Positions 1 to 6,108 of a stretch of DNA of 9,149 nucleotides are shown here, piece by piece. The notes beneath the pieces are model-generated. The model was given only the letters and a program-made list of their open reading frames with translations, did no database searches and was not told where the DNA came from. Location: the NCBI GenBank assembly GCA_030040815.1, contig JASHSZ010000573.1:1-9149 (forward strand), read 5' to 3'. Position numbers and translations under genes: made by a program. The stretch is from Streptosporangiaceae bacterium. GTDB lineage: Bacteria > Actinomycetota > Actinomycetes > Streptosporangiales > Streptosporangiaceae. Position 1 is the stretch's first letter; every line of letters begins with the position of its first letter.

Positions 1-1431
1 GCCTTTCGGGGTGTATCCGTACGGCTCGCCCTCGTGGAAGGCGGGGCCCGCGATGTCCACATGTGCCCAGCGCACGCCGTCGGGCACAAATTCCTTGAGG
101 AACAGCCCGCCCACCAGCATGCCGCCGTACCGGTCGCCGGTGACGTTCGCGATGTCAGCGACGGCGGAATCCAGGCCCTTGCGGAGCTCCTCGGGCAGTG
201 GCATCGGCCAGGCTTGCTCCCCGGCCCGGCGCGCGGCGTCCGCGATCGCGGCAGCCACCTCGTCGTCGCTGCCCATGATGCCGGCGATGCGCGGGCCCAG
301 GGCAACGACCTGGGCGCCGGTCAGGGTCGCGACGTCGATGATGAGGTCCGGCGCGTCCTGCGCCGACCTGGCCAGCGCGTCGGCGAGCACGAGCCTGCCC
401 TCCGCGTCGGTGTTGAGCACCTCGACCGTCTTGCCGCCGAAGATCGTGATTACGTCGGACGGCCGCTGCGCCCGGCCGCCGGGCATGTTCTCAGCCATCG
501 CCAGGTAGCCGACGACGTTGACGGCGAGTTTCAGGGCGGCGATCGCCTGTACTGCGCCGAGCACGGCCGCGGCGCCGCTCATGTCAGACTTCATCGCCTC
601 CATGGACTTCGGCGGCTTGAGCGACAGGCCACCGGAGTCGAACGTGATGCCTTTGCCGCAGAACACGACGGTCTTCGTTGCAGCTGGGTGCCGGTAGCCG
701 AGCCGGACCAGCCGCGGGGGATGCACTGAGCCCTGCCCGACGCCAGTGAGCCCGCCGTAGCCGCCGCTGGCCAGCGCGGTGTGATCGAGTGCCTCGAACT
801 CCACGTCGGCGGCGCGCGCAACACGCTCGGCCTCGGCCGCGAACGTCTCCGGATACAGCTCGGACGGGCTGGTGTTGATCAGGTCGCGCACGAGCGTCAT
901 CGCGTCGGCGAGCACCTCCGCACGGCCCGCCGCGGCGCCGACCGTGGACAGCACGGTGATCTCCGGCTGGCTGGGCTGGTCCCCGCCGCGGTACCGGCCG
1001 AACGTGTACCGGCCTAGCAGCGCGCCGAGTGCCACGGCCTCCGTCTCAGCCTCGTCCCGGGCAGGCAGGCAGATCGCGACCGAGGTCGCCTTGGTGCCTG
1101 CCGCCGCCCGCACGGCCGAGCCGGCTGCCCGGCGCAGCGATTCGAGCCGACCCCGTTCCCCGTTCTTATTGTCGGCAGGTCCGAGACCGACCGCGATGAT
1201 GAGCGGCGCGGCGACACGCCCGCCGGACGCGATCCTCGTCAGCTCGTCCTGCTTGCCGGATGCGCCGAGCGCGGCCAGCGTCTGGCGGAGGGTCCCGCCG
1301 AGCGCCGCGTCGACGTCTTCCGATCCAGGAGCCGGAACAGGCCCGTCCGGGGTCAGCGTGACTCCGACGACGAGCGCGTCTGCGGCGGCGGTGCGGGCCG
1401 TAGCTGTGCTGATAGTGAGCGGGTTCGTCAC
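1..1431 (-). CDS. pepA: Leucyl aminopeptidase (peptidase family M17), 3' end missing
   Basis: This is a cytosolic dimetal aminopeptidase that removes N-terminal residues from peptides. The window holds 477 codons from a GTG start and is cut by the left edge. The family is usually near 500 residues, so only about 20 are missing. The N-terminal third is the variable M17 domain; the catalytic domain follows. Visible active-site residues are K260 and D265 (motif GKGITFDSGG), catalytic K272 (LSLKP), D283 (KSDMSG), and the M17 signature NTDAEGRL at residues 340-347, which supplies D342, E344 and R346. The end of the visible part (DIAGPA...YTPKG) is the conserved C-terminal stretch. The start is bounded by an in-frame TGA only two codons upstream (1438-1440), so GTG at 1429-1431 is the first possible start in this frame. 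No Shine-Dalgarno is visible; a TAGGCT hexamer lies 8 nt upstream. All key residues are intact. Confidence 0.96.
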   Translation of the reverse strand, partial: MTNPLTISTATARTAAADALVVGVTLTPDGPVPAPGSEDVDAALGGTLRQTLAALGASGKQDELTRIASGGRVAAPLIIAVGLGPADNKNGERGRLESLRRAAGSAVRAAAGTKATSVAICLPARDEAETEAVALGALLGRYTFGRYRGGDQPSQPEITVLSTVGAAAGRAEVLADAMTLVRDLINTSPSELYPETFAAEAERVARAADVEFEALDHTALASGGYGGLTGVGQGSVHPPRLVRLGYRHPAATKTVVFCGKGITFDSGGLSLKPPKSMEAMKSDMSGAAAVLGAVQAIAALKLAVNVVGYLAMAENMPGGRAQRPSDVITIFGGKTVEVLNTDAEGRLVLADALARSAQDAPDLIIDVATLTGAQVVALGPRIAGIMGSDDEVAAAIADAARRAGEQAWPMPLPEELRKGLDSAVADIANVTGDRYGGMLVGGLFLKEFVPDGVRWAHVDIAGPAFHEGEPYGYTPKG

Positions 1432-1437
1432 GAAAGC

Positions 1438-1683
1438 TCAGCCTAGTGGCAGCCGCGCCGCCGCTCGGCTCCGGCCCGAGGACGGCCACGGTGGCGGCAC
1501 CGCGGCCGGGCAGGCTATCGCGACCTCTGGGTTCACGCCCCCGGCACGAGACTCGGGCCGCATGTGCACCGCGGCCATGCCGGTGTAGTGCATGCCGCTG
1601 ACGGCCACGCGCTTGATGAGCGAGGCGCCCAGGGTGGTGCCCAGGCCGGAGCGGTTCAGGCCGGCCCACAGCGCGGCGGTCGC
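1438..1683 (-). pseudogene. Remnant of an MHYT-domain membrane protein gene (3' fragment)
   Basis: The minus-strand frame ending at TGA 1438-1440 reads ATAALWAGL, then LGTTLGASL, then SGMHYTGMAAVHM (around 1561-1600). This is the characteristic order of the last MHYT repeat in actinobacterial integral-membrane MHYT sensor proteins, which are thought to bind metal or diatomic gas through the M-H-Y residues. No start codon is available near the beginning of the similarity, and the first two-thirds of the protein (earlier MHYT repeats) are absent. The helix before MHYT is interrupted by K-R where family members have hydrophobic residues. After MHYT the frame degrades into P/R/A-rich sequence instead of another membrane helix. 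Upstream, the frame stays open to the response-regulator stop at 1768 but without MHYT-like residues beyond about 1683. I read this as a non-functional leftover. The identification rests on remembered family motifs and is good for about 40 residues. Confidence 0.72.
1440..1445 (-). promoter_or_regulatory. Candidate -10 element of pepA (leaderless type)
   Basis: On the minus strand TAGGCT matches the actinobacterial -10 pattern TAnnnT and ends 8 nt before the pepA GTG. Transcription would therefore start at or within a base or two of the start codon. No clear -35 is seen. The cobS gene has the identical hexamer at the identical distance. The element lies across the stop and last codons of the MHYT remnant. 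Confidence 0.45.
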
Positions 1684-1686
1684 ACG

Positions 1687-1750
1687 GGATCGGACGTTAC
1701 TGCAGCATAGGGATGTAAAGCCGCACTTACTGGCGAATCCGGCATTCTTT
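1687..1750. other. Lower-GC intergenic patch between the MHYT remnant and the response regulator
   Basis: About half of these 64 bases are G or C (33 of 64 by hand count), well below the flanking DNA. I see no gene here. It contains TATGCT on the minus strand, which fits TAnnnT, but no -35 at a usual distance. It coincides with the place where MHYT similarity stops, so it may be the join between the two-component segment and the remnant, or it may hold an unrecognised promoter. Confidence 0.4.
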
Positions 1751-1767
1751 CCGCGCCTGCGACGCGG

Positions 1768-2475
1768 TCAGGGGTGCTGGCCCGCCCGGACCAGGCCGTG
1801 CTCGTAGGCGTACACGACGGCCTGCACTCGGTCCCGCAGGCCGAGCTTGGCCAGCACGCGGCCCACGTGGGTCTTGACCGTGGCCTCGGAGACGAACAGC
1901 CGGTGAGCGATCTCGGCGTTCGACAAGCCCTGGGCGACCAGGGTCAGCACTTCACGCTCGCGCTCGGTCAGCTCGGCGAGCTGGGCCGACTCGGCCGCGT
2001 CGCCGTCGGGCAACATCCCCGCGAACTGATCGATGAGGCGGCGCGTGGTGGACGGCGCGACGACGGAGTCGCCGGAGTGCACGGCGCGGATGGCGAACAG
2101 CAGCTCTTCGGGCGGCACGTCCTTGAGCAGGAAGCCGCTGGCACCGGCCTTCAGCGCGGCGAACGCATACTCGTCGAGATCAAAAGTGGTAAGCATCAGC
2201 ACTCTGGGCAGGTCACCGTCCTGACGGATCCGTCTGGTCGCCTCGACGCCGTCGAGCCGGGGCATCCGCGCATCCATGATCATGACGTCGGCGTGCAGAC
2301 GGCGGGCCAGCTCGATGGCGGCCAGTCCGTCCGCGGCTTCGCCCACGACGCGCATATCAGGCTGAGCGTCCAGCACCATCCGGAATCCGGCCCTAACCAG
2401 TTCCTGGTCATCGACCAGGATGATCCGGATCGGGCTCTGCGCCGACCCGCTCGCGTGCGCCTCCGGCCGGATCAC
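1768..2475 (-). CDS. NarL/LuxR-type two-component response regulator
   Basis: This is a 235-residue DNA-binding response regulator. The receiver domain spans roughly residues 16-135, with acidic pair D22/D23, phospho-acceptor D68 (MIMDARMP), T96/T97 and K118 (FLLKD). The C-terminal LuxR-type helix-turn-helix spans about 170-228 (LTEREREVLTLVAQGLSNAE, then VSEATVKTHVGRVLAKL). Phosphorylation by the upstream kinase should alter dimerisation and promoter binding; the target genes cannot be told from the sequence. The start is GTG at 2473-2475, overlapping the kinase stop by 4 nt (GTGA), which implies translational coupling. The first 15 residues before the receiver core are slightly longer than usual. 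The length and residues look normal. No U-tract terminator follows; only a 5-bp inverted repeat sits next to the stop. Confidence 0.95.
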   Translation of the reverse strand: MIRPEAHASGSAQSPIRIILVDDQELVRAGFRMVLDAQPDMRVVGEAADGLAAIELARRLHADVMIMDARMPRLDGVEATRRIRQDGDLPRVLMLTTFDLDEYAFAALKAGASGFLLKDVPPEELLFAIRAVHSGDSVVAPSTTRRLIDQFAGMLPDGDAAESAQLAELTEREREVLTLVAQGLSNAEIAHRLFVSEATVKTHVGRVLAKLGLRDRVQAVVYAYEHGLVRAGQHP

Positions 2476-3791
2476 GGGGTCGCCGCCGTAGCAGCCGGGA
2501 TGGCTTCGTCGGGCTGGCCGACCAGACTGGCTGCCGCCCGGCTGGCCGGCTCGCCGGCCTGGCAGGCCTGATGCGCTGCTTCCTGGCCAGTCGGCTTGTC
2601 CGCTCGGTCGGCTGCCTTGCGGAACGGGAGCCAGGCGCGGACCCTGAATCCGCCGCCTGGCAGCGGTCCTGCCGTGACGGTGCCGCCGTACATCGCCACG
2701 CGCTCGCGCATCCCGGCGAGGCCGTGGCCGCCCGGCTCGCCGGTCGGCACGGCCATGCCATCGTCGGTTACCGCCACGATGAGGCCGTCGGGCTCATACT
2801 GCAGCGTGACCGCCGCGGCAGCCGCGAGGCCGGCGTGCTTACGGGTGTTGGTCAGCGACTCCTGCACGACCCGGTACGCCGCGAGCTCGGCGCCCTCGGG
2901 CAGTTCCCGTGGCACGCCGGTCAGCGTGTAGGAAACCTCAAGGCCCGCCGCCCTGGACTGGTCGAGCAGTTCGCGCAGTTCGCCGAGGCCGGGCACCGGC
3001 GCCAGCGCCGCCTGCTCACCGTCCGACCGCAGCACGCCGAGCAGGCGGCGCAGCTCGGTCAGCGCCTGGCGGCCGGTGGCGGACACCGCAGCGAGCGCGC
3101 TCGCCGCCCGGCTCGGATCGGACTGTAGCACGTAGCCCGCGCCATTGGCCTGCACCACCATGACGCTGACGTGGTGGGCCACGATGTCGTGCAACTCCCG
3201 CGCGATCCTGGCCCGCTCGGCAGCCGCAGCTACCTTCGCCTCGGCGTGCCGCTCGGCCTCGAGCCGAGCCGCCTTTTCCTCGAGCGCTGCGTAGTAGCCG
3301 CGGCGGTAGCGCATCGAGTCACCCAGAATCCAGCACGCGAGCGAGATGCCGCCGAACAGGAAGCCGGCCAGGAACAGTCGCTCCCCGACGTTGACCTGCG
3401 GCATCGGACTCCAGACCAGGACCGCCACAAGCGCGCCGCCGGTGCAGGTCAGCAGCGCGGGTATGGAATACCGGCGCGGGCGGTACGCGGCCACGGTATA
3501 CAGCAGCACGAGCAGCGCCAGGTCGGACGGGAGCGGGCCAGGGTTTGTGCTGCCAGCCGTGTGTACGCTCAGGCCGAGCACCTGCCAGGCGCCGGCGATC
3601 ACGGCGACCACGAACGCGGCCATCGGTGCTCGGCGCCGGAATGCGACCGGCACGATCATGAGCAGGACAATCAGCACAGCGGTGGGTGACCTGCCGATCA
3701 GGCTGGCAAGGCTGACCAGTCCGAGGATGCCCGCCAGCACGCTGTCGACCAGCACCCGGTGTCGGCCGAGCCAGGCGTAGACGGCGGTCAT
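2472..3791 (-). CDS. Sensor histidine kinase, DesK/NarL-type (HisKA_3 + HATPase)
   Basis: This is a 439-residue membrane histidine kinase paired with the overlapping regulator. About six hydrophobic segments lie between residues 13 and 158 (for example 13-32, 37-51, 56-75, 89-102, 109-127, 138-157), with little extracytoplasmic domain, so it may sense a signal in or at the membrane. A helical linker (169-195) leads to the HisKA_3 dimerisation helix with phospho-acceptor H201 (RIARELHDIVAHH). The ATPase domain has an N box with N315 (ESLTNTRKHA), a DDG motif at 343-345, and a glycine-rich segment GGHGLAGMRERV at 354-365. The catalytic core ends near residue 390 (RAWLPF). About 49 further residues rich in A, Q, P and E form a tail encoded by CTGGC-rich low-complexity DNA. 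The ATG start has no Shine-Dalgarno but has TACGCT 6 nt upstream. The ligand is unknown. Confidence 0.95.
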   Translation of the reverse strand: MTAVYAWLGRHRVLVDSVLAGILGLVSLASLIGRSPTAVLIVLLMIVPVAFRRRAPMAAFVVAVIAGAWQVLGLSVHTAGSTNPGPLPSDLALLVLLYTVAAYRPRRYSIPALLTCTGGALVAVLVWSPMPQVNVGERLFLAGFLFGGISLACWILGDSMRYRRGYYAALEEKAARLEAERHAEAKVAAAAERARIARELHDIVAHHVSVMVVQANGAGYVLQSDPSRAASALAAVSATGRQALTELRRLLGVLRSDGEQAALAPVPGLGELRELLDQSRAAGLEVSYTLTGVPRELPEGAELAAYRVVQESLTNTRKHAGLAAAAAVTLQYEPDGLIVAVTDDGMAVPTGEPGGHGLAGMRERVAMYGGTVTAGPLPGGGFRVRAWLPFRKAADRADKPTGQEAAHQACQAGEPASRAAASLVGQPDEAIPAATAATP

Positions 3792-3797
3792 GCGTCC

Positions 3798-3803
3798 AGC
3801 GTA
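3798..3803 (-). promoter_or_regulatory. Candidate -10 element of the kinase/regulator operon (leaderless type)
   Basis: TACGCT on the minus strand fits TAnnnT and ends 6 nt before the kinase ATG, so the start codon would be at about +1. A partial -35 match, ACGACA (shares GACA with TTGACA), lies 18 nt upstream of it. Confidence 0.5.
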
Positions 3804-3888
3804 AGCGGGCTGGTCACGGTGTGTCGTCAGACCGCGGGCGGGTCGTAGTCAACCTCGCGGGTGATGTCGTCGCCGCTCGCAGCCGCGC

Positions 3889-4620
3889 TCAGGGCTCGGC
3901 AGACAGCAGCCGCGTCGGCACCGCCCGCTCCGCGGCGCCGCCGCAGCCGTCCGGTTCGACCAGGTAGCCGCTCGCGTCTGGCCGGTCCGCGACGATCTCG
4001 GCCAGGTCCCGGTCGACGTAGTGCGCGGCGGTGCCGTCGTCGCACGCGATGCCCGGCGGCAGGGTGCCGTCGCCGACCAGTGACCAGAACGCGGGGCGGC
4101 GAGTCGGCTCGCCGCTGTAGTGCGGGCAGTAGCTGCCCGGCAGCAGGCTGAGGCCGGCGGTGAACGGGCGCAGCTGCGGCCCGAACGAGTCCGTCGTACC
4201 GCCGTCGAACCAGCAGATAGCCCCAGCGCTCACACCGGACAGCACGACTCCCGACTCCCAGGCACGCCGCATGAACCGGTCCACGCCGTGCGCCCGCCAG
4301 ACGGCCAGCATGTTGGCCACGCTGCCGCCGCCAACGTAGATGACGTCCTGCGACAGCAGCAGGTCCTCGACATCCGCGACGTTCGGCATCGGAAAGAGCT
4401 GCAGATGGCTGACCCGCGCTCCGTGCCGGGCCAGCCGTGAGTACTGCCGTAGGTAGGCGGCCGGGTCGTCGCCAACGCCCGTATTCAGCACGCAGACCCG
4501 TGGCGCGCCGCGGGCCCCGGACAGGGCGAGCGCGTGCCCGAGGAGTGGCGGCAGGCCGTCGCGCAGGCCGGCGTCGATGCCGCCGATAGCCAGGATGTGC
4601 CGCTGCCCGTCAGCTGCCAT
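3889..4620 (-). CDS. Peptidase S51 / PepE-like serine peptidase family protein
   Basis: This is a 243-residue cytosolic protein of the class I glutamine-amidotransferase-like fold, in the peptidase E (S51) family. Members include the E. coli aspartyl dipeptidase PepE and cyanophycinases. The nucleophile elbow is GVSAGAICWF with S131. H167 (SYCPHYSGEP) is the likely catalytic His, and D144 (GGTTDSFGP) sits where PepE has its third triad residue. IYVGGGSVANML (94-105) is the conserved glycine loop of the family, and the end (VPTRLL) matches the usual C-terminal strand. The length is normal. The true substrate is not predictable: many actinobacterial members are annotated only as type 1 glutamine amidotransferase-like. 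The ATG start has no Shine-Dalgarno and has TAGCCT 6 nt upstream. It is divergent from the HIT gene and 97 bp downstream of the kinase start on the same strand. Confidence 0.88.
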   Translation of the reverse strand: MAADGQRHILAIGGIDAGLRDGLPPLLGHALALSGARGAPRVCVLNTGVGDDPAAYLRQYSRLARHGARVSHLQLFPMPNVADVEDLLLSQDVIYVGGGSVANMLAVWRAHGVDRFMRRAWESGVVLSGVSAGAICWFDGGTTDSFGPQLRPFTAGLSLLPGSYCPHYSGEPTRRPAFWSLVGDGTLPPGIACDDGTAAHYVDRDLAEIVADRPDASGYLVEPDGCGGAAERAVPTRLLSAEP

Positions 4621-4626
4621 ACCGGC

Positions 4627-4632
4627 AGGCTA
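4627..4632 (-). promoter_or_regulatory. Candidate -10 element of the PepE-like gene (leaderless type)
   Basis: TAGCCT on the minus strand fits TAnnnT and ends 6 nt before the ATG. There is no Shine-Dalgarno between it and the start and no clear -35. Confidence 0.42.
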
Positions 4633-4693
4633 TCGTCGCTGCAGGCGAGCCGTTGTGGGCCGTCGAGCAGGAGCGAGCGTCTCGGGTCGTGGC

Positions 4694-4733
4694 CGCTTCG
4701 GCGCGGGAAGGCGTCGCTTCGGCGCGGAAGGGG
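4694..4733 (+). repeat. Two-copy tandem repeat, 21-bp period, in the HIT gene leader
   Basis: CGCTTCGGCGCGGGAAGG (4694-4711) is followed by CGCTTCGGCGCGGAAGGGG (4715-4733), differing by one G. Each copy ends in a purine run resembling a Shine-Dalgarno; the second is positioned for the HIT start. It looks like a local duplication. Confidence 0.7.
4726..4733 (+). promoter_or_regulatory. Ribosome binding site that sets the HIT protein start
   Basis: GGAAGGGG is followed by a 7-nt spacer and then ATC at 4741. The next in-frame canonical start, GTG at 4753, would be 19 nt away, which is too far, and it would remove the first cysteine of the conserved CxxC. The site therefore points at codon 4741. 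Confidence 0.5.
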
Positions 4734-4740
4734 TACGGCT

Positions 4741-5232
4741 ATCAGCGACTGCGTGTTCTGCGACATCGCCGCGGGCCGGGTTCCGGCAGACATCGTGCTG
4801 GCCGACGACGAGGTGATCGCGTTCCTCGATGCTCGCCCGGTGTTCAAGGGCCACGTGCTCCTCGCGCCGCGCGCGCACGTGCTGACGCTGCCAGACCTGC
4901 CCGCGGCCCAGGTCGGCCCGTTCTTCCTGCGGGCGCGGCGCCTCAGCGCGGCGATGCCTGCCGCGCTCGGCTGCCAGGGCACGTTTGTCGCGCTGAACAA
5001 CGTGGTGAGCCAGAGCGTGCCGCACCTGCACGTGCACGTCGTGCCGCGGACCCGCGGGGACGGCCTGCGCGGCTTCTTCTGGCCGCGGCAGCGGTACGAC
5101 TCTCCGGCGGAGGCGGCGCTGTACGCCGACCGGCTGCGGGCGGCGCTTGCGGATCAGGAGCTGGCGGAGCAGGAGCTGGCCAGCCAGCGGCTAGCCGATG
5201 GCGGTGACGAGGAGGCAGGCGGTCGCGGCTAG
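4741..5232 (+). CDS. HIT family (HINT-like) nucleotide-binding hydrolase; start codon appears to be ATC
   Basis: This is a 163-residue histidine-triad protein, probably a cytosolic nucleoside monophosphoramidate or dinucleoside polyphosphate hydrolase or transferase. From codon 4741 the protein starts (I/M)SDCVFCDIAAGRVPADIV, which is the usual N-terminus of the family with ATC in place of ATG. C4 and C7 with H46 and H95 match the zinc site of CxxC-bearing HIT proteins. The triad is H95-L-H97-V-H99 followed by VVP, with H97 the expected catalytic residue. The helical tail (about 145-163) carries a short QELAEQELA repeat encoded by two CAGGAGCTGGC copies. No in-frame ATG, GTG or TTG exists between 4597 (inside the divergent peptidase gene) and 4753. 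The choice of 4741 rests on the Shine-Dalgarno and the CxxC motif. The 3' end overlaps cobS tail to tail by 42 bp. Confidence 0.9.
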   Translation: MSDCVFCDIAAGRVPADIVLADDEVIAFLDARPVFKGHVLLAPRAHVLTLPDLPAAQVGPFFLRARRLSAAMPAALGCQGTFVALNNVVSQSVPHLHVHVVPRTRGDGLRGFFWPRQRYDSPAEAALYADRLRAALADQELAEQELASQRLADGGDEEAGGRG

Positions 5233-5964
5233 CTCGGCGACCGCGCCCAGCACGTCGCCCGTAATGCCGCCGAGCCGGCGGACGGCCAGCGTCGTCAGCA
5301 GCACCGAGCAAGCGAGGCCAACCGCGACGGCCACCGCGTAGATCGTGCCGAGAGCAGCCGCCGCGCCGACGACCGCGAGCGCCAGCGCCGCTGCTGCCAC
5401 CGGATGGACGGTGCCGGCCACCAGGGCGCCGAGGCCGAACGGGCGCGCGCTAGGGATGCCGCGGCGGCAGGCCAGCGTGATGGCCAGCCGGGCCGCGATC
5501 GTCGCCGCGACGATGCCGAGCGGGCCGCGGCCCAGGCGCTCGGCCTGAGCCAGGGCGCTGACCTGAACCAGCAGCGTCAGCACGAGCGTCACGACACCGA
5601 ACGGGCCGATGTCGGAGCGCTTCATGACCGCGAGTGCCTGCGCCGCGGGCAGCCGGCTGCCCAGGCCGTCGGCCGTGTCGGCAAGCCCGTCGAGGTGCAG
5701 CGCCCGGGTCAGCGCCGCGAGCACCGCGACTGCGAGGACGGCGGACAGCAGCGGCTCGAGGTGGCCTGCCCGGCAGCCGATCAGCACGCCCGCCGACACG
5801 CCGCCGAGCGCGAGGCCGACGAGCGGCGCCAGGTACATGGCGGCGGCGACTGCCCGGCGGTCGGGTGCAGTGCCGCCGTCCGGCGCGTCGCCGCGCCGGG
5901 GGCCGCCGGGCAGCGGAACGGCCGTCAGCAGCGTGACCGCCAGCCGCAGTCCAGCCCAGGGCAT
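5191..5964 (-). CDS. cobS: Adenosylcobinamide-GDP ribazoletransferase (cobalamin synthase)
   Basis: This integral membrane enzyme joins adenosylcobinamide-GDP with alpha-ribazole (or its 5'-phosphate) in the last part of cobalamin nucleotide-loop assembly. From ATG 5964 it has 257 residues, normal for the family. Motifs are the N-terminal GLRLAVTLLTAVPLP, RALHLDGLADTADGLG at 87-102 (Mg-binding acidic residues), MKRSDIGPFG at 114-123, and GGITGDVLGA at 232-241. Several alanine-, leucine- and valine-rich membrane helices separate them. An upstream in-frame start at 6030 would add 22 residues with no family similarity; I chose 5964 because homologues begin at this point and a -10-like element sits 8 nt before it. 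No other cobalamin gene is visible here, and the short leader leaves no room for a B12 riboswitch. The 3' end overlaps the HIT gene. Confidence 0.94.
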   Translation of the reverse strand: MPWAGLRLAVTLLTAVPLPGGPRRGDAPDGGTAPDRRAVAAAMYLAPLVGLALGGVSAGVLIGCRAGHLEPLLSAVLAVAVLAALTRALHLDGLADTADGLGSRLPAAQALAVMKRSDIGPFGVVTLVLTLLVQVSALAQAERLGRGPLGIVAATIAARLAITLACRRGIPSARPFGLGALVAGTVHPVAAAALALAVVGAAAALGTIYAVAVAVGLACSVLLTTLAVRRLGGITGDVLGAVAELAATACLLVTAIG

Positions 5965-5985
5965 GGCACCCGAGCCTACGGTGCC
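5965..5985 (-). promoter_or_regulatory. Candidate cobS promoter -10 inside a 6-bp inverted repeat
   Basis: TAGGCT (minus strand, 5973-5978) fits TAnnnT and ends 8 nt before the cobS ATG. It lies in the 9-nt centre of the inverted repeat GGCACC (5965-5970) / GGTGCC (5980-5985). A protein bound to the repeat would cover the -10 and the likely start site. Chance is not excluded in such GC-rich DNA. Confidence 0.38.
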
Positions 5986-6096
5986 GGGTCCCTCGCGGAG
6001 CCAGATCGCACCGCTGATCGGCGCGGGCAAAGGGACAACCGCGCAGAGAGCCGGCCCCGTTCCCCCCTCGGATCGCTAGTGACGCTCGGCCGCGGA

Positions 6097-6102
6097 TAAG
6101 TT
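6097..6102 (+). promoter_or_regulatory. Candidate -10 element of the RibD-C-like gene (leaderless type)
   Basis: TAAGTT fits TAnnnT and ends 6 nt before the GTG at 6109. No Shine-Dalgarno lies between them and no -35 is at a normal distance. Confidence 0.48.
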
Positions 6103-6108
6103 CGGGAC

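Noticed and set aside
1438..1610. A functional short MHYT protein from the internal GTG or ATG
   Set aside because: It would start inside the last membrane repeat, lack most helices of the domain and end in P/R/A-rich sequence, so decay is more likely.
1751..1767. Terminator after the response regulator (CCGCG / CGCGG)
   Set aside because: The stem is 5 bp with a 7-nt loop and is followed in the transcript by A-rich rather than U-rich sequence.
3827..3888. Alternative C-terminus of the PepE-like protein in another frame (DDITREVDYDPPAV)
   Set aside because: It looks protein-like, but the main frame already ends with the family's expected terminal strand and a stop at 3889, so no frameshift needs to be assumed.
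5965..6108. B12 riboswitch upstream of cobS
   Set aside because: The divergent spacer is only 144 bp and shared with the reductase promoter, I see no B12-box-like sequence, and the inferred cobS transcript has almost no leader.
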